From Symmetrospora coprosmae (Eukaryota > Basidiomycota > Cystobasidiomycetes > Symmetrosporaceae): a stretch of DNA of 64,000 nucleotides. The notes under the pieces were generated by a model. It had not been told where the DNA came from. It was given only the letters and a program-made list of their open reading frames with translations, and ran no database searches. The stretch spans positions 744,001 to 808,000 of the forward strand of contig VUYT01000006.1 of the NCBI GenBank assembly GCA_008802785.1, read 5' to 3'. Position numbers and translations under genes: made by a program. Shown one piece after another: positions 44,543 to 54,674 of the stretch; position 1 is the stretch's first letter, and the number at the start of each line of letters is the position of its first letter.

Positions 44543-45244
44543 GGTGCACGGTATATCGATGCACGTCGTCGCTATTGTCGTCGTCGTCGTTACTGTCGCC
44601 CGTGCCCGTCGTTGCCCTCGTCCATGGGTTGGTCCGTGGTCAACAGTGGTCCATACTCCCTCTGGGCCAGATATTGACGCGTCTCTCTCTCTGTACTCCG
44701 GTGACACGGACGCGCCTAATGCTCACAGAGAGGGGCAATGTGGCAGCAGAGAGTGGTGTATGGATCACGCACAGTGTGACGGGACTGTGCTATGCCATGC
44801 TATGCGATACGACTGCGCAGCGAATGAAGTCGAAGCTGGGGGACCCTCGTTGGCCACCAGGCAACCTCCGCCTCAGGATGGACGATATTCACCAGATGGG
44901 GGCATGTGCGCACATACATACTACATACCTACATACTACATACTACATACACACACCCGGCCATATCGCACACGCTGGCGGCTGCGACTCCCCCTCTCGC
45001 TCGCCCATACTGCTGCGACTGCTGACAAATCACACGCCCCTGCCCCTTTGCCACCGGCAATCCCGACCGAGGTTCCGGCACGGCGCGACAGATGGGCCGG
45101 AGGAGTCGCCTGAGCTTGCCGTTGCTCTTTCATCCATCCAGGACCACAGTTCCCACTTCGCTGCTTCTCTTCCTCTCGCCATCTGCACGTCTCTCCAGCA
45201 CCCATCTCCCCTTCGTTCACATCCTCCCTACCCGCAGCGAAGAC
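44543..45244. promoter_or_regulatory. Divergent promoter region of SLX4 and POT1
   Basis: About 700 bases between two divergent genes. It contains an imperfect ACATACTACAT repeat tract at about 44911-44956 and pyrimidine-rich stretches close to the POT1 start. No oleate-response element was confidently recognised. No gene. Confidence 0.5.
44911..44956. repeat. (ACATACT)n-like microsatellite
   Basis: Imperfect tandem ACATAC/TACATAC units ending in ACACACACCC, within the SLX4/POT1 divergent promoter. Confidence 0.8.
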
Positions 45245-46803
45245 ATGGCAAACCGCCTCCAGGCCGTCGTGGACCACCTCCGTGGGACAAGCCTCAGCAA
45301 GCACCAGGCAAAGAACCCGGACGACGTAGTCATCACTACCGCACTGCGCACTCCTCTGTGCAAGGCAAGAAAAGGTTCCTTCAAGGACACATCCTCGGAT
45401 GAGCTCCTCATCAGCCTCTTCAAGGCCGCGAAGAGCTCCATTGGCATTGACCCGGCTCTCATCGGGGACATGTGAGGGGCAACCGCAACCCGTACTGCTC
45501 TGCAATAACGATGTAGCTGAGTTCAATTCTCCGAGTTCCTCAGCTGCGTCGGCACAGTCCTGACAAAGAGCGCACCCTATGCTGCACGAGCGGCAGCTCT
45601 CACTGCCGGCTTCCGTGAGTGCGCCCTCACTCTACTACACCTCGTGACGCACAGCAGCTAACGCAATACTCGCTCCGCTGACTACGCTCATCCTCACCCT
45701 CCAGCCGACAGCGTCCCCGTGCAGACCATCAACCGCTTCTGCAGCTCGGGCCTCATGGCCGTCAGCGTCATCTCGAACCAGATCCGGAACGGCGAGATCG
45801 AGGTCGGGCTCGCCGTCGGATACGAGAACATGTCTGCCAACCCAGATCGCGGCGCCGACTCCTTCGCAGACGAGATGCTCGCCCACCCCGTCGCGCGTGA
45901 CTGCCAGCACCCAATGGGCTGGACCTCGGAGAACGTCGCCGCCGACTTCAACATCAGCCGCGCGCGCATGGACGAGGTTGCTGCCGCGTCCCACCAGCGC
46001 GCAGAAGCCGCCGCTCGCAACGGCCTCTTTGCCGACGAGATTGTCCCCGTCGAGGCCTACTCGCGCGGCCCGGATGGCAAGGGCGAAAAGACGAAAATCA
46101 CAGTGTCGCAGGACGACGGCATCCGCGCTGGGACAACAAAGGAGGCGCTCGGCCGTATTCGCTCCGCATTCCCCCAGTGGGCACCTGGAAACACGACTGG
46201 AGGCAATGCGTCCCAGATCACCGACGGCGGCGCGTTCGTCCTCCTCATGACGAGGAGGAAAGCAGAGGAGCTCGGTCTGACGTGAGTCTCCTCCGATGGA
46301 CGAGTCGGCCTTCTGTTACTGTCGATTGATGCTGATACAGCATTCCTTTCATGCCACAGCATCATCGCCAAGCACGTCGCGACCAGCGTTGCCGGCCTTG
46401 CCCCGCGCATCATGGGCATTGGGCCGACGTACGCCATCCCAAAGGTGCTCGAGCGCACGGGCCTCTCGTCCTCCGATGTCGACCTTTGGGAGATCAACGA
46501 GGCTTTTGCGAGCATGTACGTGTACTGTCTGGAGAAGCTCCAGCTCGACCCGGCAAAGGTCAACGTCAACGGCGGCGCCATCGCATTTGGCCACCCGCTC
46601 GGCGCAACGGGCGCCAGGCAGGTCGCAACGGGCTTGAATGAGCTCCGACGCAGGAAGGGCAAGGTTCTCGTCACGTCCATGTGCATTGGGCTCGGGTGGG
46701 TCATGACCTCTTCCTCTGTTGCGGTGCATCGAGACCTGCCTGCTGACATTGCCATGTGTCTGTGTTCAGCATGGGCGCCGCTGCCGTCTTCATTGGCGAG
46801 TAG
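45245..46803 (+). CDS. POT1: Peroxisomal 3-ketoacyl-CoA thiolase with PTS2 signal
   Basis: Five exons: 45245-45471, 45544-45614, 45705-46281, 46360-46695, 46770-46803, giving 414 residues, the usual thiolase length. It performs the last step of peroxisomal beta-oxidation, splitting 3-ketoacyl-CoA with CoA to acetyl-CoA. The N-terminus MANRLQAVVDHLRG contains a perfect PTS2 nonapeptide (R-L-x5-H-L), the signal read by Pex7. Other blocks: DVVITTALRTPLCKARKGSF, GDICVGTVLTKSAPYAARAA, VQTINRFCSSGLMAV (nucleophilic Cys), WEINEAFASMY, NVNGGAIAFGHPLGATGARQ (catalytic His) and CIGLGMGAAAVFIGE (second catalytic Cys). All exon phases match. Confidence 0.96.
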
Positions 46804-47110
46804 GCTTAGGAGCAGATCGCCAAGCAAGGTCGCTCGGTGATTTCCTGGATATGCTCGTTTGATGTACTCTGGGTGTACGGCGTCATTTATCGAGAAACGG
46901 CTATTCGGTTGGCCAGAAGGAGTCAAGCTGCCCTACGTTGCCAGCCTGCCAACCTCGCTCGTGACGCTCAAACGGCCAACGGCTTTCCAGAACTGCTGAT
47001 CTTTCCAATTGACCAGGACAGGGCCGCCTGGCTACAACTCCCACCTCTCGACGACTACGACAACACCGTCACTGCTTCACTGCTTCCACCATCAGCCGAC
47101 TGCACCAGAC
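46804..47110. other. Convergent intergenic region
   Basis: About 300 bases between the 3' ends of POT1 (plus) and the HEI10-like gene (minus). Nothing recognised. Confidence 0.5.
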
Positions 47111-48723
47111 TCAGTGCCCATCTTGCGCATACATCATCTTCTGACCCGATTGACCACTCGTCGAGATCCTCCTGGCACCTCCATTCGGCCTGAAACCGGC
47201 ATACCCACCTCCACTCCCCTGCTGCCCACCGGCGCTGTTCTTCCCGACGTACTGAGTGCCAAACGCGGCCATGTAGCCCGTCATAGGCTGCTGCTGCTGC
47301 TGCTGCTGGGCAATACGGCCGCCTCCCTCGCCCGACCTGGACGTGCCAGATGAAGCATGAGATCGAGCGCCTCGCTGCAGCAGAAGCTGTGGATTCCCAG
47401 CCTGCGGGATGTCGGCACTGTTGACGAAGGGAACGAGGCGGGACGACTCCTGCAGCTGCATCTGGTTCGAGCTTCGGCGGGAGATCGAGGCGTGCTGCTG
47501 CTGTTGAGAGCTCGGCGCGAAAGGAACAGGGTGGAAGGCTCGAGATGGGGTTGCCTGGCAAAGACCGAGCCACGTGTCAAGAGGCGGAACAGGGTCAGGA
47601 CGTCGACGCTGCGCTGCGCTGCGCTCACCCCAATCTGCCCAGGTGCTATCGACCCCTCCATCTCGTTGCCGTTCCCAACGGGCGCGTACCCGCTCTTGCC
47701 CAGGTTCATCCCAACGACCTTGGTGGCGTTGGCGCTCATGCTGCGGCCCATCATCTTCTCGTACTGGTGCTTGAGCTTGGTGTACTCTTTGGCGTTGGCG
47801 GCGTTCGTGTCGGCAAGCTCGCGATTCTTGCGCGTGATGTGCTGCAAGTCGCCGTGGAGTTCTGTCGCATCAGGGACATGTCAGACTGTGGAACAGATGG
47901 CGGAGACGCAATGCAGACCCACCGGTAATCTTGGACTTCAAGGCTGCCTTGTGGTGATGGTCAGCACCGCAACAGAGACGAGTCTCGAGCAGACTGTTAC
48001 GCTCACTCTCAAGCTCGGCGTTGGCCTCTCGGACGAGAGTGTTGATCTTCTGCTCCATCTTGCTGGCGCGCTGCGGTGCCGGGGTGAAGGTGACGTGCAC
48101 GTATGCAGCTCACCACTCGTCAGACTGGGCAGGACATGCGAATGAGAGAGCCTTTGGGGGTGCTGCGCACCTCCTGGGCATCCTTGAGGACCAGATTCTG
48201 GAACGTCGCCTCCTGGGTGATCTGGTACGTCCAGAAGCTGAGGGCGCGCCCGCAGATGTCGTTGATGATGGTGGGGTCGAGGCCGGCGAGGATGGTCGTC
48301 TTGTACGCGGGTGAAGGGTTCAGAGAGGTGTAGACAATGTCATGGGTGCTGGAGATTTCGGTGCAAAGTAGTCGCGCGCGGCGGGGGGACTCAAGCGCGT
48401 CAGGGACAGCCCGCGTCAGGGACATCCATTCGATTCGACAGCCCAGACCCCATGTACCTCTCTGCGAGATGGGTGCCGCAAGCGGGACACAGCCTGGCCT
48501 CGGTGAAGAGCGTCTCTGCGCACTCGACTGTGCAGGATCAGACAGTCCCCCGCTCCGCTCAGCTTGACGCGCGCGCCCAGACGTCACTGCGAATGCGACG
48601 ACCGCGGTACGACAGGAACGCACCGCAGAAGATGTGCGAGCAGGTCGTGGCGACTGCCTGCGACGACATTGTGAGCTGGCGACGACACTGCAGCTCATTG
48701 CATCGCAGATCGTGCTCGAGCAT
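47111..48723 (-). CDS. HEI10/CCNB1IP1-type RING protein
   Basis: Six exons on the minus strand: 48723-48624, 48527-48458, 48348-48171, 48070-47923, 47861-47629, 47554-47111, giving 390 residues with matching phases. The N-terminal RING is assembled across the first introns: LRCNELQCRRQLT, VATTCSHIFCVECAETLFTE, ARLCPACGTHLAE. It is followed by the family block DIVYTSLNPSPAYKTTILAG, LDPTIINDICGRALSFWTYQ, ITQEATFQNLVLKDAQE. A coiled coil follows (KMEQKINTLVREANAELESE, ITRKNRELADTNAANAKEYT), then a Gln/Ser/Gly-rich tail. Animal and plant HEI10 and fungal relatives are E3 ligases that concentrate at recombination sites and promote meiotic crossovers. A meiotic or cell-cycle role here is inferred from the family. 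The start is the first ATG in frame; upstream there is only a TTG. Confidence 0.88.
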
Positions 48724-49545
48724 CCTGCCTGCCTGACTTGAGGCCGGTGGGGAAGAGAGAGAGGGCCAGGATGGTGGCAAACGGGGTACCTATAACCTGG
48801 ACAAGATGCGACGCAATGCACACAATGCAAGCCATGGCGAGCAGAATCGAGACAATGCTGCAGACACTCCTCGAACATCCTCCATCTTTGCATCACGCCG
48901 AGACATAGCTAGACTAGACACTTTGTAGGCAGCGTCATCGCGTCGGGACAGACGCGCGCAGGTGGATAGAGGGAGGAGGGAAGGAGGGAGGGACGCAGCA
49001 GCACCACGCTCACGTATGGCGTCGTGCGCTTGCTCGCTCGGAAGAATGAAGAGAAACTACGAAAGGGAAGGCGCCATAGGAGGTCTAGGTACGTGTGAGC
49101 CTGCAGCAGCGGGCTACATTGAGCAGCAGAATCGCCGAAAAGGGAGGGTGATGCTTCATCGAAAGGGCTCCTCGTCCCCGCAAACGCCGGGGAAAGGAAA
49201 GAAGCGAGTGTCCATGATCACTGAGAAGGGTTTTCTCCAAACGACGACCGAGGCCGGCACGTCGCAGAAAGGGCATGCGAATAGGAAGAGTGGTGCTCCC
49301 GTCGGCTAGAGGTGCAGGAGGATGAATTAGGCACGCAGATACGATAGGGTTGGATGCGAAGTCCGAAGATCCCCGTATTTGGTTGCTTGTGCTTGCAGCG
49401 TAGAAAGGAGGTTACGAAAGATGGGGTGGTTTGTGCCCGGCGAACGGGCGAACGACAAAGGTTTGCAGGGAGTAAAGGCAGGACAGAAGAATAGGTGTCG
49501 TGACGATGGTCGTTGGCGTGCCAGAGAATCGCAAAGGATGACACG
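48724..49545. other. Intergenic region
   Basis: About 820 bases between two minus-strand genes. An open frame of about 115 codons on the plus strand near 48962-49309 has a purine-rich, Lys/Arg/Gly-rich translation with no family signature, so it was not called. No repeats or RNA genes recognised. Confidence 0.5.
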
Positions 49546-50831
49546 CTAATGCCGGTGCGGCGCGCCTGGGACCGGCTTGCCCGCACATGTCCAGCTCGCG
49601 TCCCTCTGCTGCGGCTGCCCAACCCACTGGTACGGCGGGATGCCCAGGCACTGGCTGGCCGTGACGAGCTTGTACCCGGCGCCCTGGAGCTCGCGGATGG
49701 CGTCGGCGAGGAAGGCGTACGGGTTGGTGTCCTGCTCGTGCGAGAGGGTAATGTGGGCGTTGGGAAAGTCGTGCGCCAGCTGTGCAAACATGGTCTGCGA
49801 ATCTGGGATCGACGTCCCTGTCCCGCTGCCCGCCACTCGGTCCCACTGCACGGCTGCAGAGTAGTTGCGTGCGGCCAGGGCGCGCAAGTTGTCATCGCTG
49901 TGGTCGCCATAGGGGAAACGGAAGTGCGCGGGCTTGATCCCGAGGATCTTGATCAGCGCCTCTTCGACGAGCTCGACCTGGTAGTGGAAGTCGTCGTTCG
50001 ATAGGAGGGAGGAGTGGTCGTGACCCCATCCGTCTGAGAAGGATCATGTGCTGTATCAGCATCGCACCGTTGTCGAGCAGAGCAAGGGAGAAGGGAGACG
50101 CACGATTGCCAATCTGGTGTCCGGCAGCGTATGTATCCCGCAGGACCTCTACCATCTCTGGGTCGTAGATGCAGCGGTAGTTGAAGCCTGGTGACGTGTA
50201 GAGGGGCCGCAGAGCGTCAGCACGGTCTCTCCTCCTATTCTATGCTGTCCGCGCCTCGCGCTGACAGTTGGCCATTGGGCCGGCCGGCCGCCCGGCTTTC
50301 TCGGTGATCAATGCCAGCAGACTGACCGTTGGTGAAGAATGTCCCTCTGAACCCGTTGTCCTCAAACAGCTTTGCGAGGCCAGCCTGTGATGGCTGTGTC
50401 CCATCGTCTATCGTGATTGCGACCTCTCCAGGGGATGTGCACTGCATAAAGACGGGCTGCGACCAGACCGGAGAAGGAAGCACGTGACCAGCAGGTGAGG
50501 AAGAGGTGAAGGGAAAAACATGGGTCAGCTCCAACGCACCGCGTGCTAGATATGCGATGCCATGAGCGCATCCACTCACCACCATCCCGTTTGCAATGTA
50601 TGGGTTCGTGCCATTGCTGCGTGGCCCGCTGCCGTTGTTTGCATTCCCTCCAATCCCCGCTGAGGCCGAGGCGCTCGCCGCCGCGGACGAGCTTGCAGCG
50701 GCAGAGGGAGATGGTGCGTCCGAGATGAAAGCCTGGGCGGCCTCGAGGAAGAGCGGGGATGCAGAGACGCTGGTCCCCGTCGTCATGAGGGCGGCCGCTG
50801 CTGCGAGGAGGAAGCTTGTCGATGCGACCAT
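49546..50831 (-). CDS. Secreted polysaccharide (chitin) deacetylase, tandem copy 1
   Basis: Four exons on the minus strand: 50831-50580, 50456-50327, 50187-50104, 50033-49546, giving 317 residues. A signal peptide (MVASTSFLLAAAAALMTTG) is followed by a Ser/Ala-rich spacer and NGTNPYIANGMV. The NodB-homology domain has motif 1 AITIDDGTQP, FRGTFFTNGFNYRCIYD, motif 2 GHQIGNHGWGHDH (HxxxH), motif 3 HFRFPYGDHSDDN, VQWDRVAGSGTGTSIP, and motif 5 ITLSHEQDTNPYAF. It ends with an SWTCAGK segment. Family enzymes remove acetyl groups from chitin, making chitosan in the cell wall. Metal ligands are the second Asp of motif 1 and the two His of motif 2. The usual SHTWSHP consensus is altered to NHGWGHD. A paralogue lies 1.2 kb upstream on the same strand. 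Confidence 0.93.
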
Positions 50832-50940
50832 GTTGTCGGTGTTTTTCCGGGGGAAGGGCGAGGGCGAGGGAGGTGCGAGCTGAGTCTATCCAGTCTATAC
50901 TTCCTGTTTCTATCTATCTACAAGGGAGGATGGGGGTATA

Positions 50941-50981
<41 letters not shown>

Positions 50982-52022
50982 CGTGTATGCCGTTGTCGAA
51001 AAGAGTGTGGGTTGTGTTGGAGAAAGCAGAGAAGAAGAAGGAAGAAGAACAGAATGAGGAGGAGGACGCCTTGATCAGCAAGTGGCGACCAGCATGCCTC
51101 TCTGTATTCCTCTCACTCACACGTCAGAATGATGATACTGTATCGAATGCTGAGAAGAGGAGAAGACGAGAGGAAGCAGCGGCATCACACACTGCTGTAT
51201 CTGCTGCCTGCATACAGCTCATCCTGGCCTGTCCATCCCGCGTGAAGAGGCGGGCGGTGCTTCACCTCAGCCCGCAACGCCCTAAATTAGGCAAGCCGGC
51301 GGGGTCAGGCGGTGATACAGTACAACGGTCAGCACAGACCTGCAGTGCGTCATCCGGTGTAAGTGGATGCGTGCACGGTCTGCGGGATGTACGACCACAT
51401 GTACAGCAGTCGCTGGATGCCTTCTTCCCCTCCCTTCTGCCCTCCTCATCAGCGCGAGTCGCGTCGCAAAGTCGCGACCGGTCACGTGCATCACGTCGCG
51501 GTCGCGGTCGCCGCCCTGCTGACGAGGGGAGCTCGCGGAGGACCGGTCGGAAGTGATACAGTAGTGCAGACAGGCAATGCCCGAGCTGAAGACTGCTCAG
51601 ACACGCACACTTCGCAAACGGCTGCAAACAGGTAAAGAGAAGCGCGACTGCACGGGCAATCACAAATCAGGACGAGGAGAAGGGCGAGAAAGGCGCCCTA
51701 GAGCGAAAATTACTGTCTACTGCTATAGCAGCGGAAGTGTCCATCTGTTCCACTGCCCAATAAGTGTCGCACCTTGCTAGGCGACCATTGTCCGTGTTCG
51801 TGTCCTGGGGTACCGCCTGCCCCTGCCGCTAGATTAGACCGTTGCTTCGCCCGGTAAGCCAGTGCGGTAGGTATGCTTGTTTGCGTGAAATTAGAAGAAT
51901 GAGAAGAAACGAGCGTGAAATGCGAATGCGAATGATGGGCATGGCAATGTTTGCGTTTGCGTTTTCGTTGTTGTGCGTTTGTGATCGTAAGGCGGAGGTA
52001 TCCACTCGGTGAGAGCGGGCCC
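50832..52022. other. Intergenic region between the two deacetylase genes
   Basis: About 1.2 kb with a (TCG)13 tract at 50941-50980 and no convincing gene. It serves as promoter of copy 1 and 3' flank of copy 2. Open frames across the TCG tract translate to Arg/Ser/Val homopolymers and were rejected. Confidence 0.6.
50941..50980. repeat. (TCG)13 microsatellite
   Basis: Forty bases of uninterrupted TCG units, about 110 bases upstream of the copy 1 deacetylase start. Confidence 0.97.
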
Positions 52023-53388
52023 TCAGGCTGTCAGACGGCGCTTCCTCGATGTCTGGCCTGGACCTGGCTTGTCCGAGCACGTCCATGTTTCCTGAAGCGC
52101 ACGGCAACGCAGTCAGCGTGCTTGCTCTTTGCTAACGCGGCCGCCAGCTCCGATCGACTCACATCGCGCTCCTGTGGCTCGCCCACCCACTGGTACGCCG
52201 GCACACCAATGCACTCGGCCACCGTGACGAGTCGGTACCCAGCCTGGGTGAGCTGTCTCACTACGCCGGGCAGGTAGTCTGCCGCGCTGATATCCTGCTC
52301 GTGGCTGAGCGCCATGTGCGGCGTCGGGTATGTCGCGGCTGCCTCCGTGTACCGCTGCTGCGTGAGCGGGATGGACGTTCCCGTCCCACTCCCCGCGACG
52401 AGATCCCACAAGGGCACGACAGAGTAGTTGCGCGAGGCGAGGACGCGGAGATTGTCTTCGTCGTAATCTCCAAACGGCGGACGATAGTGCGCGGGGCTGC
52501 AGAATTCGACCGTCAGCCTCGGTCTTGTCCCTAACTTCACTAAGGCGCAGGGACACGTACCGAATGCCCAGGATCTTCTCCAGTGCCTCGTCCACCAATC
52601 TGATCTGGCGCTCGAACTCCGCCTCCGAGATGCGACTGCCATAGACGTGACTCCATCCGTCTGTTGGCAGTAAAGGGATACGGCAGGACGAGGACGGGTC
52701 AGAGAGTCACTTCATTACGCTGCCATACCATCAGCGCAGTGCCAACTTACGACTTCCGATCTGGTGCCCCGCCGCGTAGGTCCTCCGCAAGATATCGACC
52801 ATAGCCGGATCGTAGAGGCATCGGAAGTTCCAGCCTGGTAGGATCACGACAGACGGTGATCTGGGTCAGCCAGACCCCCGTTGCAAAACTGGCAGCTCGG
52901 CTGCTCACCATTGACAAAGTATGTCGTCTTGGCATCGTGCTGCTCGAAGATCTGGGTTATGGCTTCTTGTGGAGGCTGGGTGCCATCATCGAAGGAGATG
53001 GAAAAGGTCCCTCGCTCTGTGCGCGTCTGAACCACGGGCTGCAAGCAGCGGTGCGCCATGGAAAAGGGATCCCGTCAGCACATCGCCTGCTTCCGACAGC
53101 ATGCCCTCATGGCTTCAGGCTACTGACCACCATGCCGTTCTCGATATAGGGATTCGTCCCGTTGCCCGGCCGCCTTGGGCCATTGTTGTTCGTGCTCGGA
53201 ATCCCCTCTGTCGTGCCCGCGCCCGTAGGGGCAGGTCCGGCAACGCTTCCACTCGTCGCCGTTGAATTGTGGCTGAGGAAGCTCAGAGCTGCCTCATGAA
53301 AGAGAGGCGAGGCGCTGCTGCTACGGGCACATACAGCCAAGGCGAGCAGGGCTGCGCGACAGAGCGACGATGTTGACGTGCCGAGCAT
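52023..53388 (-). CDS. Secreted polysaccharide (chitin) deacetylase, tandem copy 2
   Basis: Six exons on the minus strand: 53388-53128, 53038-52909, 52834-52751, 52660-52561, 52496-52163, 52091-52023, giving 325 residues. Signal peptide and spacer end in NGTNPYIENGMV, as in copy 1. NodB motifs: FSISFDDGTQP, KTTYFVNGWNFRCLYD, GHQIGSHGWSHVYGS (HxxxH), HYRPPFGDYDEDN, VPLWDLVAGSGTGTSIP, MALSHEQDISAADY, and the tail ETWTCSDKPGPGQTS. Exons 2 and 3 are the same length (130 and 84 nt) and phase as in copy 1. Two further introns (52560-52497 and 52162-52092) are absent from copy 1. This is a tandem duplication with later intron gain or loss. The role is inferred as cell-wall chitin to chitosan conversion. 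Without the last intron the C-terminus would lose its match to copy 1. Confidence 0.92.
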
Positions 53389-54674
53389 CCTGCTAGAGAA
53401 TCCGGAAGAGGACGAAGGAACCGAGTATCTCCCGAAGCGATGAAGAAGCAGTTGGAGGAGTCGAGGGTATGAGTGCGAAGAGATGCAGAGAGATAGACAG
53501 AGGCCAAGTCGGCGAAGAAGAAGTAGTCAAGCGAAGCGAGCTCCTTTCCCTGAAGCTCGAGGCAGTGCAGCTTCCTCGTGGCGATAAACGTGTCGGTCCG
53601 GCGGCGAGCGAGCAGGAAAGAAGCCAGAACGCTGATGGAAATGAAGATGGAAATGGGAAATGTCGGATGAGGGGAATCCAACTGGAGAGGTATATCAGTG
53701 GTTAGTATGCCCTTGGCGAAAGCCGAGCGCGAAGCACCAAGGTGACGAGGAGGCCGTGCAAGGCAAGAGCGAGGCAAGGCGAGAAGGCGAGGCCAGCATC
53801 GCTTCTTCTTCCTGGTCGAGTCGGGGTCGGACAGCCTCCGGCGGTGGGGGCGAGTCGAGTCTTGTTGGTCGCGGCATGCACGCACGCATGCAGAAGCCCG
53901 ACACACACACACATCACACACAGAACTCTCAAACATCTCGGGTTCCAGCCGAGGCGCGCAGGCAACATGTGCTTAGCGCATGATCTTCGCCCCACTGGCA
54001 TGCACAGTTGCCCCAGGTGTGACCGTGCCCGGCGCCCGTCGGCGCTCCCGTCCCGGACCGTGCAGGGGCAGGACAGCCGTCGAAACAAGCGGGAAACTCT
54101 TGCGTGCTTGCACGTTGCTGTCCCAGTGCCGGGTGTGCGCCAGCCAGGCCCCAAGAGACTCGAGGCGAAGCCCAGCTGCAGCGCCTGCCTGCGCGCCCTG
54201 TGCTTCGGAAGCTGGTCCAGTCCCGGTGGCGGTGAGGCCCTTCTTCAAGCGCTTCTTGGCGTGCATGCCTTGGGTTCCGAGAGGGAGAGCGATCACATCA
54301 CCCAGATGAGGTGAGCGGAGAGGCGCAGTCATGCATGTTGCCCGTCATGGTCCCTCCCGTCGCTGTCTTCTGCTCTGTGGATGGTCCATCCGAGTCCTCC
54401 GTGTTTCCGCCACTGCGACGCCTCCGTACATGCAAAAGCACAGATGGAGAGGATCGCAATCATCATACCTTACAGGGAGCGAGCGCCTGTCCATGCAATG
54501 TGTACTGTACACCGAGATGGGAGTACCTCCATCTGTACAGCTCTGACGGGGAGGAAGTTGGTCTGAGCAGAGGAAGGCGTCTCGGACATGTAGAGTATAG
54601 ATGTATCCGAGGTTGGAACTGCATCAATCGCATCGCATCTCATCGCATATCATCGCATCGCATCGCAATTGAGC
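53389..54674. other. Intergenic region
   Basis: About 1.3 kb, divergent between deacetylase copy 2 (minus) and TRF4 (plus). It contains a CA-rich tract at about 53901-53922 and, next to the TRF4 start, a GCATC pentanucleotide array. No gene was recognised on either strand. Confidence 0.55.
54629..54668. repeat. GCATC pentanucleotide array at the TRF4 start
   Basis: Eight or so tandem units built on CATCG with CATCT/CATAT variants, ending seven bases before the TRF4 ATG. It is therefore almost certainly within the 5' leader. Confidence 0.9.

Noticed and set aside
47950-47990. A 32-nt intron within the coiled-coil exon of the HEI10-like gene
   Set aside because: The sequence is open in frame without it, and removal would shift the downstream frame, which is otherwise correct.
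20463-48723. A functional DNA-repair gene cluster (NSE4, SLX4, HEI10-like)
   Set aside because: The genes are on mixed strands, separated by many unrelated genes and by their own promoters. Shared theme is more likely coincidence than a cluster.
48962-49309. Plus-strand frame of about 115 codons between the HEI10-like and deacetylase genes
   Set aside because: Purine-rich sequence with Lys/Arg/Gly-rich translation, no homologous motif, no splice context.
50914-51120. Coding frames across the (TCG)n tract
   Set aside because: Translations are Arg, Ser or Val homopolymers from a microsatellite.
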